A model generated the notes under the pieces. That model saw nothing but the letters and a program-made list of their open reading frames with translations. It was not told the origin of the DNA and searched no databases. A stretch of DNA of 64,000 bases from Paracoccus sp. MKU1 (GTDB lineage: Bacteria; Pseudomonadota; Alphaproteobacteria; Rhodobacterales; Rhodobacteraceae), in the NCBI RefSeq assembly GCF_001447385.1, contig NZ_LLWQ01000193.1:124001-188000 (forward strand). The letters run 5' to 3'. The translations under genes and the position numbers were made by a program. Below are positions 19,607 through 30,235 of this stretch, piece after piece (within the stretch, counting starts at the first letter, position 1; each line of letters begins with the position of its first letter).

Positions 19607-20067
19607 GACGTAATCCCTCCTGTGCCAGCCGCCTTTCGCCGCGATTGGCGAATGGGCCTATGCGGCGCCCGGCTTTCGGGACGCCTGCCGATATGTTTCG
19701 AATCCTGCCTCAGAGAGGGATGGGCATGAACCGGACAAAGTCGGGCCTTTTCATGCGCCCGAGGTCTGAATCGGAAAAGGCCGAAAGTCGCACCGCGGAT
19801 CGGACCAATGGCCGATAAAACATGGACCAAAGTCCGAATGCCGGCAGAAAGAAAATTGGACGGCCGTTCGGTTCCGATCGGTCCCGATCATGCCGGCAGA
19901 AAGGGTTTCGACTCTCGCGGCATTTCGTAGCATTAGGGAAATCCTCGGAATGCCGGAATCGCCCCAAGGACGCGAAAACATATCTTTAACGACAGTTTCG
20001 AGGCAAAAACCGTTCTGTTATCGTTGAAACATTCGGTTCAGTTGAGTGTTTACGGAGGTCGTCGGAC
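19607..20067. promoter_or_regulatory. divergent control region between peroxidase operon and response regulator
   Basis: 461 bases with no credible gene, A/T-richer than its flanks near 19830-20060. It must hold the peroxidase operon promoter (minus strand) and the regulator promoter (plus strand). It contains an exact 14-base direct repeat (listed separately), a related ATGCCGGAATCG at about 19949, and GGACCAATGG / GGACCAAAGTCC near 19802-19835. GGAGG at about 20055 serves the response regulator. No confident -35/-10 pair was assigned. Confidence 0.6.
19838..19903. repeat. 14-base direct repeat, candidate regulator site
   Basis: ATGCCGGCAGAAAG occurs at 19838-19851 and again at 19890-19903, exactly 52 bases apart (about five helical turns). 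The core GCCGGC is palindromic. The position between the peroxidase operon and the adjoining LuxR-type regulator makes it a candidate binding site; the link is inference. Confidence 0.5.
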
Positions 20068-20745
20068 ATGCGCAGGGTTGAATTGGCGATATTCGATGAC
20101 CACCCCATTTTCCTTGAAGGCCTGGCAGGAATATTCGCCGAATCGCAGGAATTCACGGTTATCGGAAAAGGCGTATCGGCCGCCGACGCCGTCAGCCTGA
20201 CGCTGAAAAGCAAGCCTGATGTCATCCTTCTGGATCTGGACATGCCGGGCAATATCCTGCAAGCGATCCAGAAAATCCGCGAGGAAGCGCCCGATGTCCG
20301 GGTGCTGATCTTTACCGCCTCGATGGCGGTCGAACATGCCGTGCAGGTGCTGGAGGCCGGCGCGCACGGCTATGTCATCAAGGGCAGCACCGCGACCGAT
20401 CTGGCCGAGGCGATCCGCACCGTGATGCGCGGCGAGACCTTCGTCAGCCATACCTTCGCCTCCAAGGTGATCGCGGCCTTGCAGAATGCCTCGCTGCGCA
20501 AGCGCGCCTTGCAGGCGATCCGGCTAAACATGCGCGAGGAACAGATCGTGCGGCTGCTGCTGCGCGGCCGGACCAACAAGGAGATCGGCCAGCAGCTGCG
20601 GATCAGCGAAAAGACCGTCAAGCATTACATGTCGATCCTGATGCAGAAGCTGCATGCCCGCAACCGCATCGAGGTGGTGCTGGCGGCGCAAAAGCTGCAA
20701 GCCGAAGCCCAGGAGCCGCCGGGCTCAGCCCCCTATATGCAATAG
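20068..20745 (+). CDS. NarL/FixJ-type response regulator
   Basis: DNA-binding two-component regulator, 225 residues. The receiver domain has the acidic pair FDDHP at residues 9-13, phospho-Asp 56 in VILLDLDMPG, a Thr/Ser switch in LIFTAS, and Lys in GYVIKG near 108. The C-terminal LuxR helix-turn-helix (LLRGRTNKEIGQQLRISEKT, then VKHYMSILMQKLHARNR) is complete. Start ATG 20068 follows GGAGG. It is divergent from the RTX peroxidase operon and convergent with, and overlapping by 21 bases, the NarX-like kinase gene, its likely partner. Control of the peroxidase operon is the simplest reading of the layout, not shown directly. Confidence 0.92.
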   Translation: MRRVELAIFDDHPIFLEGLAGIFAESQEFTVIGKGVSAADAVSLTLKSKPDVILLDLDMPGNILQAIQKIREEAPDVRVLIFTASMAVEHAVQVLEAGAHGYVIKGSTATDLAEAIRTVMRGETFVSHTFASKVIAALQNASLRKRALQAIRLNMREEQIVRLLLRGRTNKEIGQQLRISEKTVKHYMSILMQKLHARNRIEVVLAAQKLQAEAQEPPGSAPYMQ

Positions 20746-22260
20746 CCGCGCCTCGGCCTCGACCGGCAGGCGGGCGGTGACGGTGGTCCCCTGCCCCGGC
20801 TGCGAGGCCACCTCCAGCCTGCCGCCTAGGGTCTGCAACCGCCGCGCCAACCCGGGCAGGCCCAGGCCCGGCTGGCCGTTGTCCCCCTTGTCCCCTTGCC
20901 GGGATTCGGGCGGCAGGCCGGGGCCGGCATCGCCGATGGTCAGCTCGACCTCGCCGTCCCGCATCGCGGCGCGCACCCGCTGGCCCTTGCCGCCGGCATG
21001 CCGAAAGGCGTTGTTCAGCGATTCCTGCACGATGCGATACAGACAGGTCTTGGCGGGATCGGACAATTGCTCGGGCAGGTCGCCCCATTGCCGGGCGACG
21101 GCGGTGCCGGTCTGGCTTTCATGCCGCGAAATCGCCAGCGACAGGGCTTCGGGAACCGTCAGCCCCTCCAGCTCGGGGATGCTGAGCCCATAGGCGAGAT
21201 GGCGCAGTTCCTGCATGGTGCGCGCGGCTAGTTCGGCGGTCTTTTCCCGCTCGCGCGCCGCGGCAGCATCCTCGGCCTGTCCCGGCGACAGCCCGCTGAG
21301 CCGCAGCACGATCAGCCCCAGCAGTTGCAGCGGACCATCATGCAGATCGGCGCCGATGCGGTTCAGCAGATCCTCGTTGGCCTTGATGGCGTCCAGCTTG
21401 GCGGTTTCGGCCGCCTGCCGCAGATCGGCGTTCTGTCGGGCCAGTTGCTGCGAAATCGTCAGCCGCCGGTGCAGCTCGTCCTGCTGTGCCCGGACGATGC
21501 GCCGCGCCCGGGTCGCCGTCAGCAGCAGCAGCACCAGCATCAGCGCGGTGGTCAGTCCCACCACCCCCCAGATCCGCGCCGCCACGCGCTGCATCTGCGC
21601 CTGGAGTTCCGCGGCATTGCGATAGAATTCGCCGACGGCGGTGACCGCGCCGGTTTCGGCCGCCCGCAGCGGCACATAGACCTCCAGCAAGGGCTGGCCC
21701 ATGCGCGCCTGCCGCCGGCTGCCGTGGTCGGTCAGGTTCTGCATCATCTCGGCGACGACCCGACCGGCGAAGGCGGCATCGAGCTGGGCCGAGGACATCC
21801 GTCGCCCCATCAACCGCTTGTCGGTGCTGTAGGCCACGGTGCCGTCCTGCCACCAGATCGCCGCCGCCTCGATATCGCTATCCTGCGCATATCGGTCCAG
21901 CAGCAGGTCGAGCTGCGCCTCGACCTCGGGCGGCACGGTGCCGTGCCGTTCCACCCCGCGCAGCAGCGGCTCGAGGATGATGTTCATATAGACGGCATCG
22001 GCATCGGCGGCGCTTTCCACCTCGACCTCGCCGATATAGGCGTTCACCCAATAGCCAAGCGTGGCCATCGACAGGCAGATCACCAGCGCGATGGCGACCA
22101 CGACCTGCGAATAAAGCCCCATCTGCCGGCCGAAATACTGCAACAAGCGGAAGGTTTCGGCTTTGGACATGGCGGACCCGGGCGACATGGAACGGTTGGC
22201 CCCATCTTGCCCCGGCCGGCAAAGATCGCGCAACCGCCTTGCGCTGCCAGGAAAAATCAC
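20725..22260 (-). CDS. NarX/UhpB-type sensor histidine kinase
   Basis: Membrane histidine kinase of the HisKA_3 class, normally paired with a NarL-type regulator such as the one at 20068. Two membrane helices (near residues 52-72 and 228-248) bracket a periplasmic sensor region of about 155 residues (DIEAAAIWWQDGTVAYSTDK). The phosphoacceptor is in RIGADLHDGPLQLLGL near 305, and the ATPase domain has QESLNNAFRHAGG and GDAGPGLPPE with GLGLPGLARR. It starts at GTG 22260 behind GGGAGGG; ATG codons at 22188 and 22170 would give a shorter cytosolic start without a clear ribosome site. The signal sensed is unknown. Its 3' end overlaps that of the regulator. Confidence 0.9.
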   Translation of the reverse strand: MIFPGSARRLRDLCRPGQDGANRSMSPGSAMSKAETFRLLQYFGRQMGLYSQVVVAIALVICLSMATLGYWVNAYIGEVEVESAADADAVYMNIILEPLLRGVERHGTVPPEVEAQLDLLLDRYAQDSDIEAAAIWWQDGTVAYSTDKRLMGRRMSSAQLDAAFAGRVVAEMMQNLTDHGSRRQARMGQPLLEVYVPLRAAETGAVTAVGEFYRNAAELQAQMQRVAARIWGVVGLTTALMLVLLLLTATRARRIVRAQQDELHRRLTISQQLARQNADLRQAAETAKLDAIKANEDLLNRIGADLHDGPLQLLGLIVLRLSGLSPGQAEDAAAAREREKTAELAARTMQELRHLAYGLSIPELEGLTVPEALSLAISRHESQTGTAVARQWGDLPEQLSDPAKTCLYRIVQESLNNAFRHAGGKGQRVRAAMRDGEVELTIGDAGPGLPPESRQGDKGDNGQPGLGLPGLARRLQTLGGRLEVASQPGQGTTVTARLPVEAEARLLHIGG

Positions 22261-22345
22261 GGCGGCACCCTCCCAGGCCCATGCCTGGAAGGGCTTGTGT
22301 CAGATCGGCCTGCGCCGGCGGCGCTGCGGATCGGCGGTCCGGGGG

Positions 22346-23863
<1,518 letters not shown>

Positions 23864-24835
23864 TCAGGCGATGGCCGCGTTGGTTTTCATGGCAAGCCCG
23901 CCGCTGGCCCAGGCGCGCCAGACCCGAAACAGGATCGGCAGCACCACCAGGCTTGCCGCCACCAGCAGGATCTGGGCCGGCAGCGCCCAGCCCGGCGCAA
24001 GGCGCGAGACCGCGGTCCACAGGCCCGCCGTAGCCGCCAGCGGAAAGGTGAAGGCACCCCAGAGCGGCGAGAATCCCGCCTCGGTCAGCCAGCGCAGGCG
24101 CAGAACGGCCAAGGCGACGGCCGCGGCCGAGGCCCAGGCCAGCCCCAGCGCCGCCAGCTGCCAGCCGAGCGCGGCAGCGACATTGCCCAGCATGGCGATG
24201 GGCGCCAGGTGGATCATCAGCAGCGGGCGCAAGGGCGCCGGCAACCGCTCGGTCAGGGCCTGATACAGGCTGACGGCCCAGACGAAACCGGCCAGCGCCG
24301 CCATGGGCCACCAGAGCGCCTGGGCGAGCGCCGTCCAGCCGAAGCCGGCGGCGGCCTGCGCGGCGACGATGGGGCCGACGAAGGTCAGTTGCCAGACCGG
24401 CGTCACCCGCCCCTGCCCCGGGGTGCGGGCCATGACCGGGATCGCCACCGCCCAGAAGGCCAGATGCGCCGCCATGCCGGCGATCAGCACCGCCCGCGCC
24501 AGCGCCGGCGCAAAGGGCGCAAGCAGCTGTGCCGCGACATAGATCCCGACCAGCGCGGCGCCCAAGCCGGCACGGCCGGGCAGGACGCGCAATTCCTCGA
24601 CCAGTACGGCGGGACGGCGCAGCAGCTTGCCGCCATAGGCCAGGGTCGCAAAGCCCCAGGCCGCGACCGCCATGCCGACCATCATCCCCGAAAGTCCCGG
24701 CGGCAAGCCGAAGTGCATCGTCGCGGCGCGCCAGGCCAGGGCAAGGCCGAGCGCGCCGAGCAGCGGCGGAAAGATCGCGGGCGGAACCCGGCGCCAGAGC
24801 CCGGGCGGATTGATGCGACGTGGGGCGAAACGCAT
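23864..24835 (-). CDS. TehA/SLAC1-family (TDT) membrane transporter
   Basis: Integral inner-membrane protein of 323 residues with about ten hydrophobic helices, resembling the tellurite-resistance/dicarboxylate transporter (TDT) family, whose members act as anion channels or C4-dicarboxylate and sulfite carriers. Family-like features are the start GLWRRVPPAIFPPLLGALGL, the VWQLTFVGPIVAAQA loop and repeated small-residue helices. Start ATG 24835 has AGGAGG seven bases upstream; longer open frame upstream overlaps the fadL-like region and is not coding. The substrate is unknown; some rhodobacteral members (TrgB) relate to tellurite resistance, but no trgA is adjacent. It is divergent from the FadL-type porin gene. 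Confidence 0.78.
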   Translation of the reverse strand: MRFAPRRINPPGLWRRVPPAIFPPLLGALGLALAWRAATMHFGLPPGLSGMMVGMAVAAWGFATLAYGGKLLRRPAVLVEELRVLPGRAGLGAALVGIYVAAQLLAPFAPALARAVLIAGMAAHLAFWAVAIPVMARTPGQGRVTPVWQLTFVGPIVAAQAAAGFGWTALAQALWWPMAALAGFVWAVSLYQALTERLPAPLRPLLMIHLAPIAMLGNVAAALGWQLAALGLAWASAAAVALAVLRLRWLTEAGFSPLWGAFTFPLAATAGLWTAVSRLAPGWALPAQILLVAASLVVLPILFRVWRAWASGGLAMKTNAAIA

Positions 24836-25001
24836 GACGGACCTCCTGTCCTTCATGTCATAGCGTTGCCGACGGGCCACGCCAGAGCGGCCGGTTGCGT
24901 CAGAACGCCGCGTTACCAAGCGCAGGCGATTGACGCAAGCCGGCGGCCTGCCGCAGGTTGAGCCAAGGGGTTCCACACGAACCTGGCGAGGGAGGAAAAC
25001 C

Positions 25002-26150
25002 ATGAAAAGGATCGTCACCGGCATCGGCGCCCTGCTGGCAAGCGCCGCGCCCGTTCTGGCCGGCGGGATCGAGCGCGCGCCGCAATCGCTGGCACCGCTG
25101 TTCGAGCAGGGGAATTATGCCGAGCTGAGCTTCGGCGGGGTGAATCCCACCGTGCAGGGCACGGATGCCGCGGGCTTTGGAACGGGTGACGTGGCGCAGG
25201 GCTACGGCTTCTTCGGCCTGGCCTACAAGCACCAGTTCACCGACAACCTGTCCGGCGCGATCATCGTCGAGCAGCCCTTCGGCGCGGACATCCGCTATCC
25301 TATGCTGGCTGCTCCATCGCCGTTGATGGATGTGCTGGACGGCACGGCGGTCGAGGTCAATTCGACCACCTACACCGCGTTGCTGCGCTACAAGTTCGAG
25401 AACAACTTCTCGGTGCATGGCGGCATTCGTGGTTCGCACGCCGACGGTAAGGTGCGGCTGCGCGGCACGGGATATGGCGGTGCCCCGCCGACAGGCGTAA
25501 GCGGATACGATCTCGACCTGGACGGCGCGTGGGGCATGGGCTGGGTCGCGGGGGTCGCTTATGAGATGCCAGAGATCGCCGCGCGGGTTTCGCTGACCTA
25601 CAATTCGCCGATCACCCATGACTTCAAGATGCACGAAGGGTTTAGCGGCACAGAGATTGCGGCCGACGATTATGAGGTGAAGACACCGCGCAGCTGGACG
25701 TTGGAAGGCCAGACGGGAATTGCTGCCGACACGCTGCTGTTCGGCTCGATTCGCTGGGTGAAGTGGTCCGAGTTCAAGGTGGACAACCTGATTTTCCCGC
25801 GTCCTACGCCGCTGGGCGACGTGCCGCTTGTCGAGGTCGAGGACACGACCACCTACACCATCGGCGTCGGCCGCAAATTCACCGAGAACTGGTCGGGTTC
25901 GATCTCGTTCCTGTATGAGCCGAGCGAAGGCGACACTGTGTCGCCGCTGGCTCCGGTGAACGGCCGCAAGGGCGTGACGCTGGCCGCAGTCTATACCATG
26001 GACAACATCAAGATCACCACCGGCATCAACTACACCAAGCTTGGCGACGCCACCCTGGGCGTCGGGCCCAGCGGCAACAAGCGGGAGGTCGCCAGGATGG
26101 ATGACAGCGACGCCTGGGGCATCGGGGTCCGCATCGGCTATTCCTTCTGA
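25002..26150 (+). CDS. FadL/OmpP1-type outer-membrane transport protein
   Basis: Outer-membrane beta-barrel that likely lets hydrophobic compounds such as long-chain fatty acids cross. The product is 382 residues: signal peptide MKRIVTGIGALLASAAPVLA cleaved before GGIERAPQS, then alternating amphipathic strands and a C-terminal phenylalanine (VRIGYSF), the outer-membrane assembly signal. The N-terminal hatch-like segment and RSWTLEGQTGIAADTLLFGS agree with the FadL family. Start ATG 25002 follows GGAGG. It stands alone, with an intrinsic terminator 20 bases after the stop, and is convergent with murD. Confidence 0.88.
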   Translation: MKRIVTGIGALLASAAPVLAGGIERAPQSLAPLFEQGNYAELSFGGVNPTVQGTDAAGFGTGDVAQGYGFFGLAYKHQFTDNLSGAIIVEQPFGADIRYPMLAAPSPLMDVLDGTAVEVNSTTYTALLRYKFENNFSVHGGIRGSHADGKVRLRGTGYGGAPPTGVSGYDLDLDGAWGMGWVAGVAYEMPEIAARVSLTYNSPITHDFKMHEGFSGTEIAADDYEVKTPRSWTLEGQTGIAADTLLFGSIRWVKWSEFKVDNLIFPRPTPLGDVPLVEVEDTTTYTIGVGRKFTENWSGSISFLYEPSEGDTVSPLAPVNGRKGVTLAAVYTMDNIKITTGINYTKLGDATLGVGPSGNKREVARMDDSDAWGIGVRIGYSF

Positions 26151-26170
26151 GGATTGGCGGAAGGATGAAG

Positions 26171-26196
26171 GCCCCGGCTCGCGCCGGGGCTTTTTT
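26171..26196 (+). terminator. intrinsic terminator of the FadL-type gene
   Basis: Perfect stem GCCCCGGC/GCCGGGGC (26171-26178 and 26183-26190) with loop TCGC, followed by six T. It lies 20 bases after the stop at 26150. Confidence 0.92.
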
Positions 26197-26213
26197 CTGC
26201 GTGCCTTTCGCAG

Positions 26214-26287
26214 CTTCTTCGTTGTTTAAATACCCATGATACTGCGCCGGTGAGCACCGTCGCATGGGTATTTGCACAACGAAGAAG
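26214..26287. repeat. inverted pair of the GGGTATTTG..GAAGAAG repeat
   Basis: Two 25-base arms (26214-26238 and 26263-26287) pair with only two mismatches; the right arm reads CATGGGTATTTGCACAACGAAGAAG. A small CGGTG/CACCG hairpin lies between them. The right arm ends one base before the murD stop codon. The pair sits between convergent fadL and murD and may form a bidirectional 3'-end structure (inference). Confidence 0.75.
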
Positions 26288-26288
26288 A

Positions 26289-27689
26289 TCAGGCTTGCAA
26301 CGCCTTGACCAGGGCAGTGAAATGCTCGCCGCGCTTTTCGAAATTCGGGTATTGGTCGAAGCTGGCGGCGGCGGGGGCGAGCAGCACGGTCTCGCCCGGC
26401 TGGGCCTCGGCCGCGGCGCGGGCCACGGCCTGCTCCATGGTTTCGGCGATCTCATAGGGGGTCTGGCCGATCTGCAGCGCGAAGTCGCGGGCGGAATGGC
26501 CGATCAGATAGGCTTTCACCACCGAACCGAGGAAGGGCGCCAGCGCCTCGATGCCGCCATCCTTGCCCATGCCGCCGGCGATCCAGCGGATGCGCTGGAA
26601 GGCGGCCAGCGCCTTGGCGGCGGCATCGACATTGGTGGCCTTGCTGTCATTGACCCAGGCGACGCCGCCGATCTCCGCGACCGTCTGACTGCGATGCGGC
26701 AACCCTTCGAAGCTGTGGAAGGCGCGCTCGATCTCGCGCGGGGCGAGGCCGACGGCGCGGGTCGCGGCATAGGCGGCGCAGGCATTCTGGTGGTTGTGCT
26801 CGCCCGGCAGGCCGCGCACCGCGCGCAGGTCGATCGAGGCGACCTGGCGGCCCTTGCGGTATTCCGAAAGGAAGCCCTTGCGGGCAAAGACCGACCAGCC
26901 GAAATGGTCGAGCTTCTGCCCCGAGGAGATGCGGATCACCCGGTCGTCGGCGGCACCCATGCCGAGCTGGCCGGCAAGGTAGCGGCCCTCGACCTCGTCC
27001 ACGCCGATCACGGCCCGGTCCGGCCCGCCCTCGGCGAAAAGCCGGCGCTTGGCGGCGAAATAGCCGCCGAGGCCGCCATGGCGGTCGAGATGGTCGGGCG
27101 AAAGATTGGTGAAGACCGCCACGTCCGGCGTCAGGGCGCGGGCCAGGTCGGTCTGGTAGCTGGAAAGCTCCAGCACCACCACCTCGCCGTCATGGGCGGG
27201 GTCGAGCGACAGCACGCCGGTGCCGATATTGCCGCCGATCTGCGTCGGGCGGCCGGCTTCCCTGAGGATATGGTGGATCAGCGCCGTGGTGGTGGACTTG
27301 CCGTTCGAGCCGGTGACGGCGATCACGCGCGGGATGGTGTCGAAGCGCTCCCATTCGGCGGTGGCGAAGCTGCGGAAGAACAGCCCGATATCGTTGTCCA
27401 CCGGCACGCCGAGCGCGTAGGCCTTGGCGATCACCGGATGCGGCTTCGGGTAGAGATGCGGGATGCCGGGGCTGGCGATCAGCGCCGAGATGCCCTCCCA
27501 GTTCTGGTCGTGGGTCAGGTCGAGGAGACGCAGGTCCTCTTGCTCGGCCTGTTCGCGCGTGTCGACGCCGTCATCCCAGGCGACGACCTGGGCGCCGCCG
27601 GCGGCAAGCGCGGCGGCGGTGGCGCGGCCCGAGCGGCCGAGGCCGAGCACGGCGATGGTCTGGTTCTGGACGCCCTGGACCGGGATCAT
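26289..27689 (-). CDS. murD: UDP-N-acetylmuramoylalanine-D-glutamate ligase
   Basis: Adds D-glutamate to UDP-MurNAc-L-Ala in the cytosol during peptidoglycan precursor synthesis. It has 466 residues; the N-terminal UDP-binding fold begins [20 protein letters not shown], the ATP loop [17 protein letters not shown] is near 125, with SSYQTDLA and [14 protein letters not shown] after it and [11 protein letters not shown] near 340 in the C-terminal Mur ligase domain. Start ATG 27689 follows GAAGGAAACAGC. It is the last gene of the division/wall operon here, with 78 bases holding a dispersed repeat between it and mraY. The ftsW-murG-murC genes that usually follow murD are absent from this locus. 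Confidence 0.96.
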   Translation of the reverse strand: MIPVQGVQNQTIAVLGLGRSGRATAAALAAGGAQVVAWDDGVDTREQAEQEDLRLLDLTHDQNWEGISALIASPGIPHLYPKPHPVIAKAYALGVPVDNDIGLFFRSFATAEWERFDTIPRVIAVTGSNGKSTTTALIHHILREAGRPTQIGGNIGTGVLSLDPAHDGEVVVLELSSYQTDLARALTPDVAVFTNLSPDHLDRHGGLGGYFAAKRRLFAEGGPDRAVIGVDEVEGRYLAGQLGMGAADDRVIRISSGQKLDHFGWSVFARKGFLSEYRKGRQVASIDLRAVRGLPGEHNHQNACAAYAATRAVGLAPREIERAFHSFEGLPHRSQTVAEIGGVAWVNDSKATNVDAAAKALAAFQRIRWIAGGMGKDGGIEALAPFLGSVVKAYLIGHSARDFALQIGQTPYEIAETMEQAVARAAAEAQPGETVLLAPAAASFDQYPNFEKRGEHFTALVKALQA

Positions 27690-27710
27690 GCTGTTTCCTT
27701 CGCTGTCGCG

Positions 27711-27766
27711 GGCCGGGGGCGCTTCGCCCCCCGGACCCCCCGAGAGTATTTGTGAAACGGTGAAGA
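27711..27766 (+). repeat. dispersed composite repeat, degenerate copy inside the wall operon
   Basis: A CCGGGGGCG/CGCCCCCCGG hairpin (27713-27733) followed by CCCCCGAGAGTATTTGTGAAACGGTGAAG, a decayed form of the hairpin-plus-GGGTATTTG..GAAG element seen elsewhere in the window. It fills the mraY-murD gap, the only sizeable gap in an otherwise overlapping operon. Confidence 0.6.
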
Positions 27767-27767
27767 C

Positions 27768-28849
<1,082 letters not shown>

Positions 28850-28850
<1 letters not shown>

Positions 28851-30235
28851 TACGCTGTCCTTTCGCCAGGGGGCGTGCTTTGGCGCGTCCGCCGCAGCGC
28901 GTCAACCACCGTCGAGACCTTCGAGGACTTCGAACCCTTCACGAGAACGATATCGCCGGACGCGACCAGTTCGCCCACCTTCCCGGCCAGTTCGGCGGCG
29001 GTCTCGGCATGTATTCCGCGCCGGCCCTCGGGCAGCGCATCGTGCAGGGCGCGCATGCGCGGGCCGGCGGTATGGACCAGATCGACGGTCTCCATCGCGG
29101 GATCCTCGGCCATGCCGGCATGCATGGCGATCTCGTCCGGGCCAAGCTCCAGCATGTCGCCGAGGATGGCGACGCGCCGTCCGCCGGTCAGCCGCGCCAG
29201 CGTCGCGAGCCCGGCCGAAAGCGAGGTCGGGTTCGAGTTATAGGCATCGTCGATCAGCCGGATGCCGCCCAGGTCCTCGACCGCGCCGCGGCCCAGCGGC
29301 GGGCGCCAGTCGGACAGGTGCTTCGCCGCCTCGGCCACATCCGCCCCCGCGGCCGAAAGCGCCGCCAGCACACCGACCGCGTTCATCACGAAATGCGTGC
29401 CGGCGCTGGCAAGCGTGAAATCCACCGTCTCGCCCAGCACGCGGGCGCGGACCCGGGTTGTGCCGTCCACAGTCTCGGCCTTCACCGGCCTGGCCATGCC
29501 CTGCTGGCCGAAGCCGATGACGATGGCGCCGGATTCGTCGGCGCAGTCGCGCAGAAGCTGGGTCACCGGCAGGTCCTCGGGAAGGATGGCGGTGCCGGGC
29601 TGGACCAGGCCCCGGAAGATCGCGCCCTTTTCGCGGGCGATGCCCTCGATGGCGCCGAAAGCCTCGAGATGGGCGGCGGCGACGGTGGTGATCATGGCGA
29701 CATGCGGGCGGGCGAGGCGGGCCAGCGGCTCGATCTCGCCCGGGTGGTTCATGCCGATCTCGATGATGGCGAAATCGGTGTCCTGAGGCATGCGCGCCAG
29801 CGTCAGGGGCACGCCCCAATGGTTGTTGTAGCTGGCCTCGGCGGCATGGATCCGGCCCTGCTCGGAAAGCGCGATGCGGGCCATCTCCTTGGTCGAGGTC
29901 TTGCCGACCGAGCCGGTGATGGCGACGACCTTGCCCCGCATCCGGGCGCGGCCGGCGCGACCAAGCGCCTCCAGCGCCGGCAGCACGTCGGGGACGACCA
30001 GCAGCGGCGCGTCATCCGCCACGCCCTCGGGGATGCGGCTGACCAGCGCGGCGCCGGCGCCTTTCTGCAAGGCCTGGGCGACGAAGGCGTGGCCGTCGCG
30101 GGCCGCTTGCAGGGCGACGAACAGATCGCCCGGCCGGATGGTGCGGGTGTCGATGGATACGCCCCCGACCGCGAAGTCACGGGTGGCGCGGCCGCCGGTC
30201 GCGGCGACGGCCTCCTGCGAGGTCCAGAGCGTCAT
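28850..30235 (-). CDS. murF: UDP-MurNAc-tripeptide D-alanyl-D-alanine ligase
   Basis: Adds D-Ala-D-Ala to the UDP-MurNAc-tripeptide to finish the soluble wall precursor. It has 461 residues. Landmarks are the ATP loop [14 protein letters not shown] near 105, [18 protein letters not shown] near 130, [12 protein letters not shown] near 155 and [13 protein letters not shown] near 325. It overlaps murE by 4 bases at its start and mraY by 1 base at its end, so the three are very likely translated as a block. Confidence 0.96.

Noticed and set aside
11633-19729. A 2698-residue plus-strand open frame opposite the RTX genes.
   Set aside because: It is a mirror of the RTX repeats on the other strand; composition is His/Asp/Val-rich with no domain, no ribosome site, and it spans three well-supported minus-strand genes.
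20024-20052. TTGAAA-N17-TGTTTA as the promoter of the response regulator.
   Set aside because: Transcription would begin at about 20059, after the GGAGG ribosome site that ends near 20058, so it could not serve this gene.
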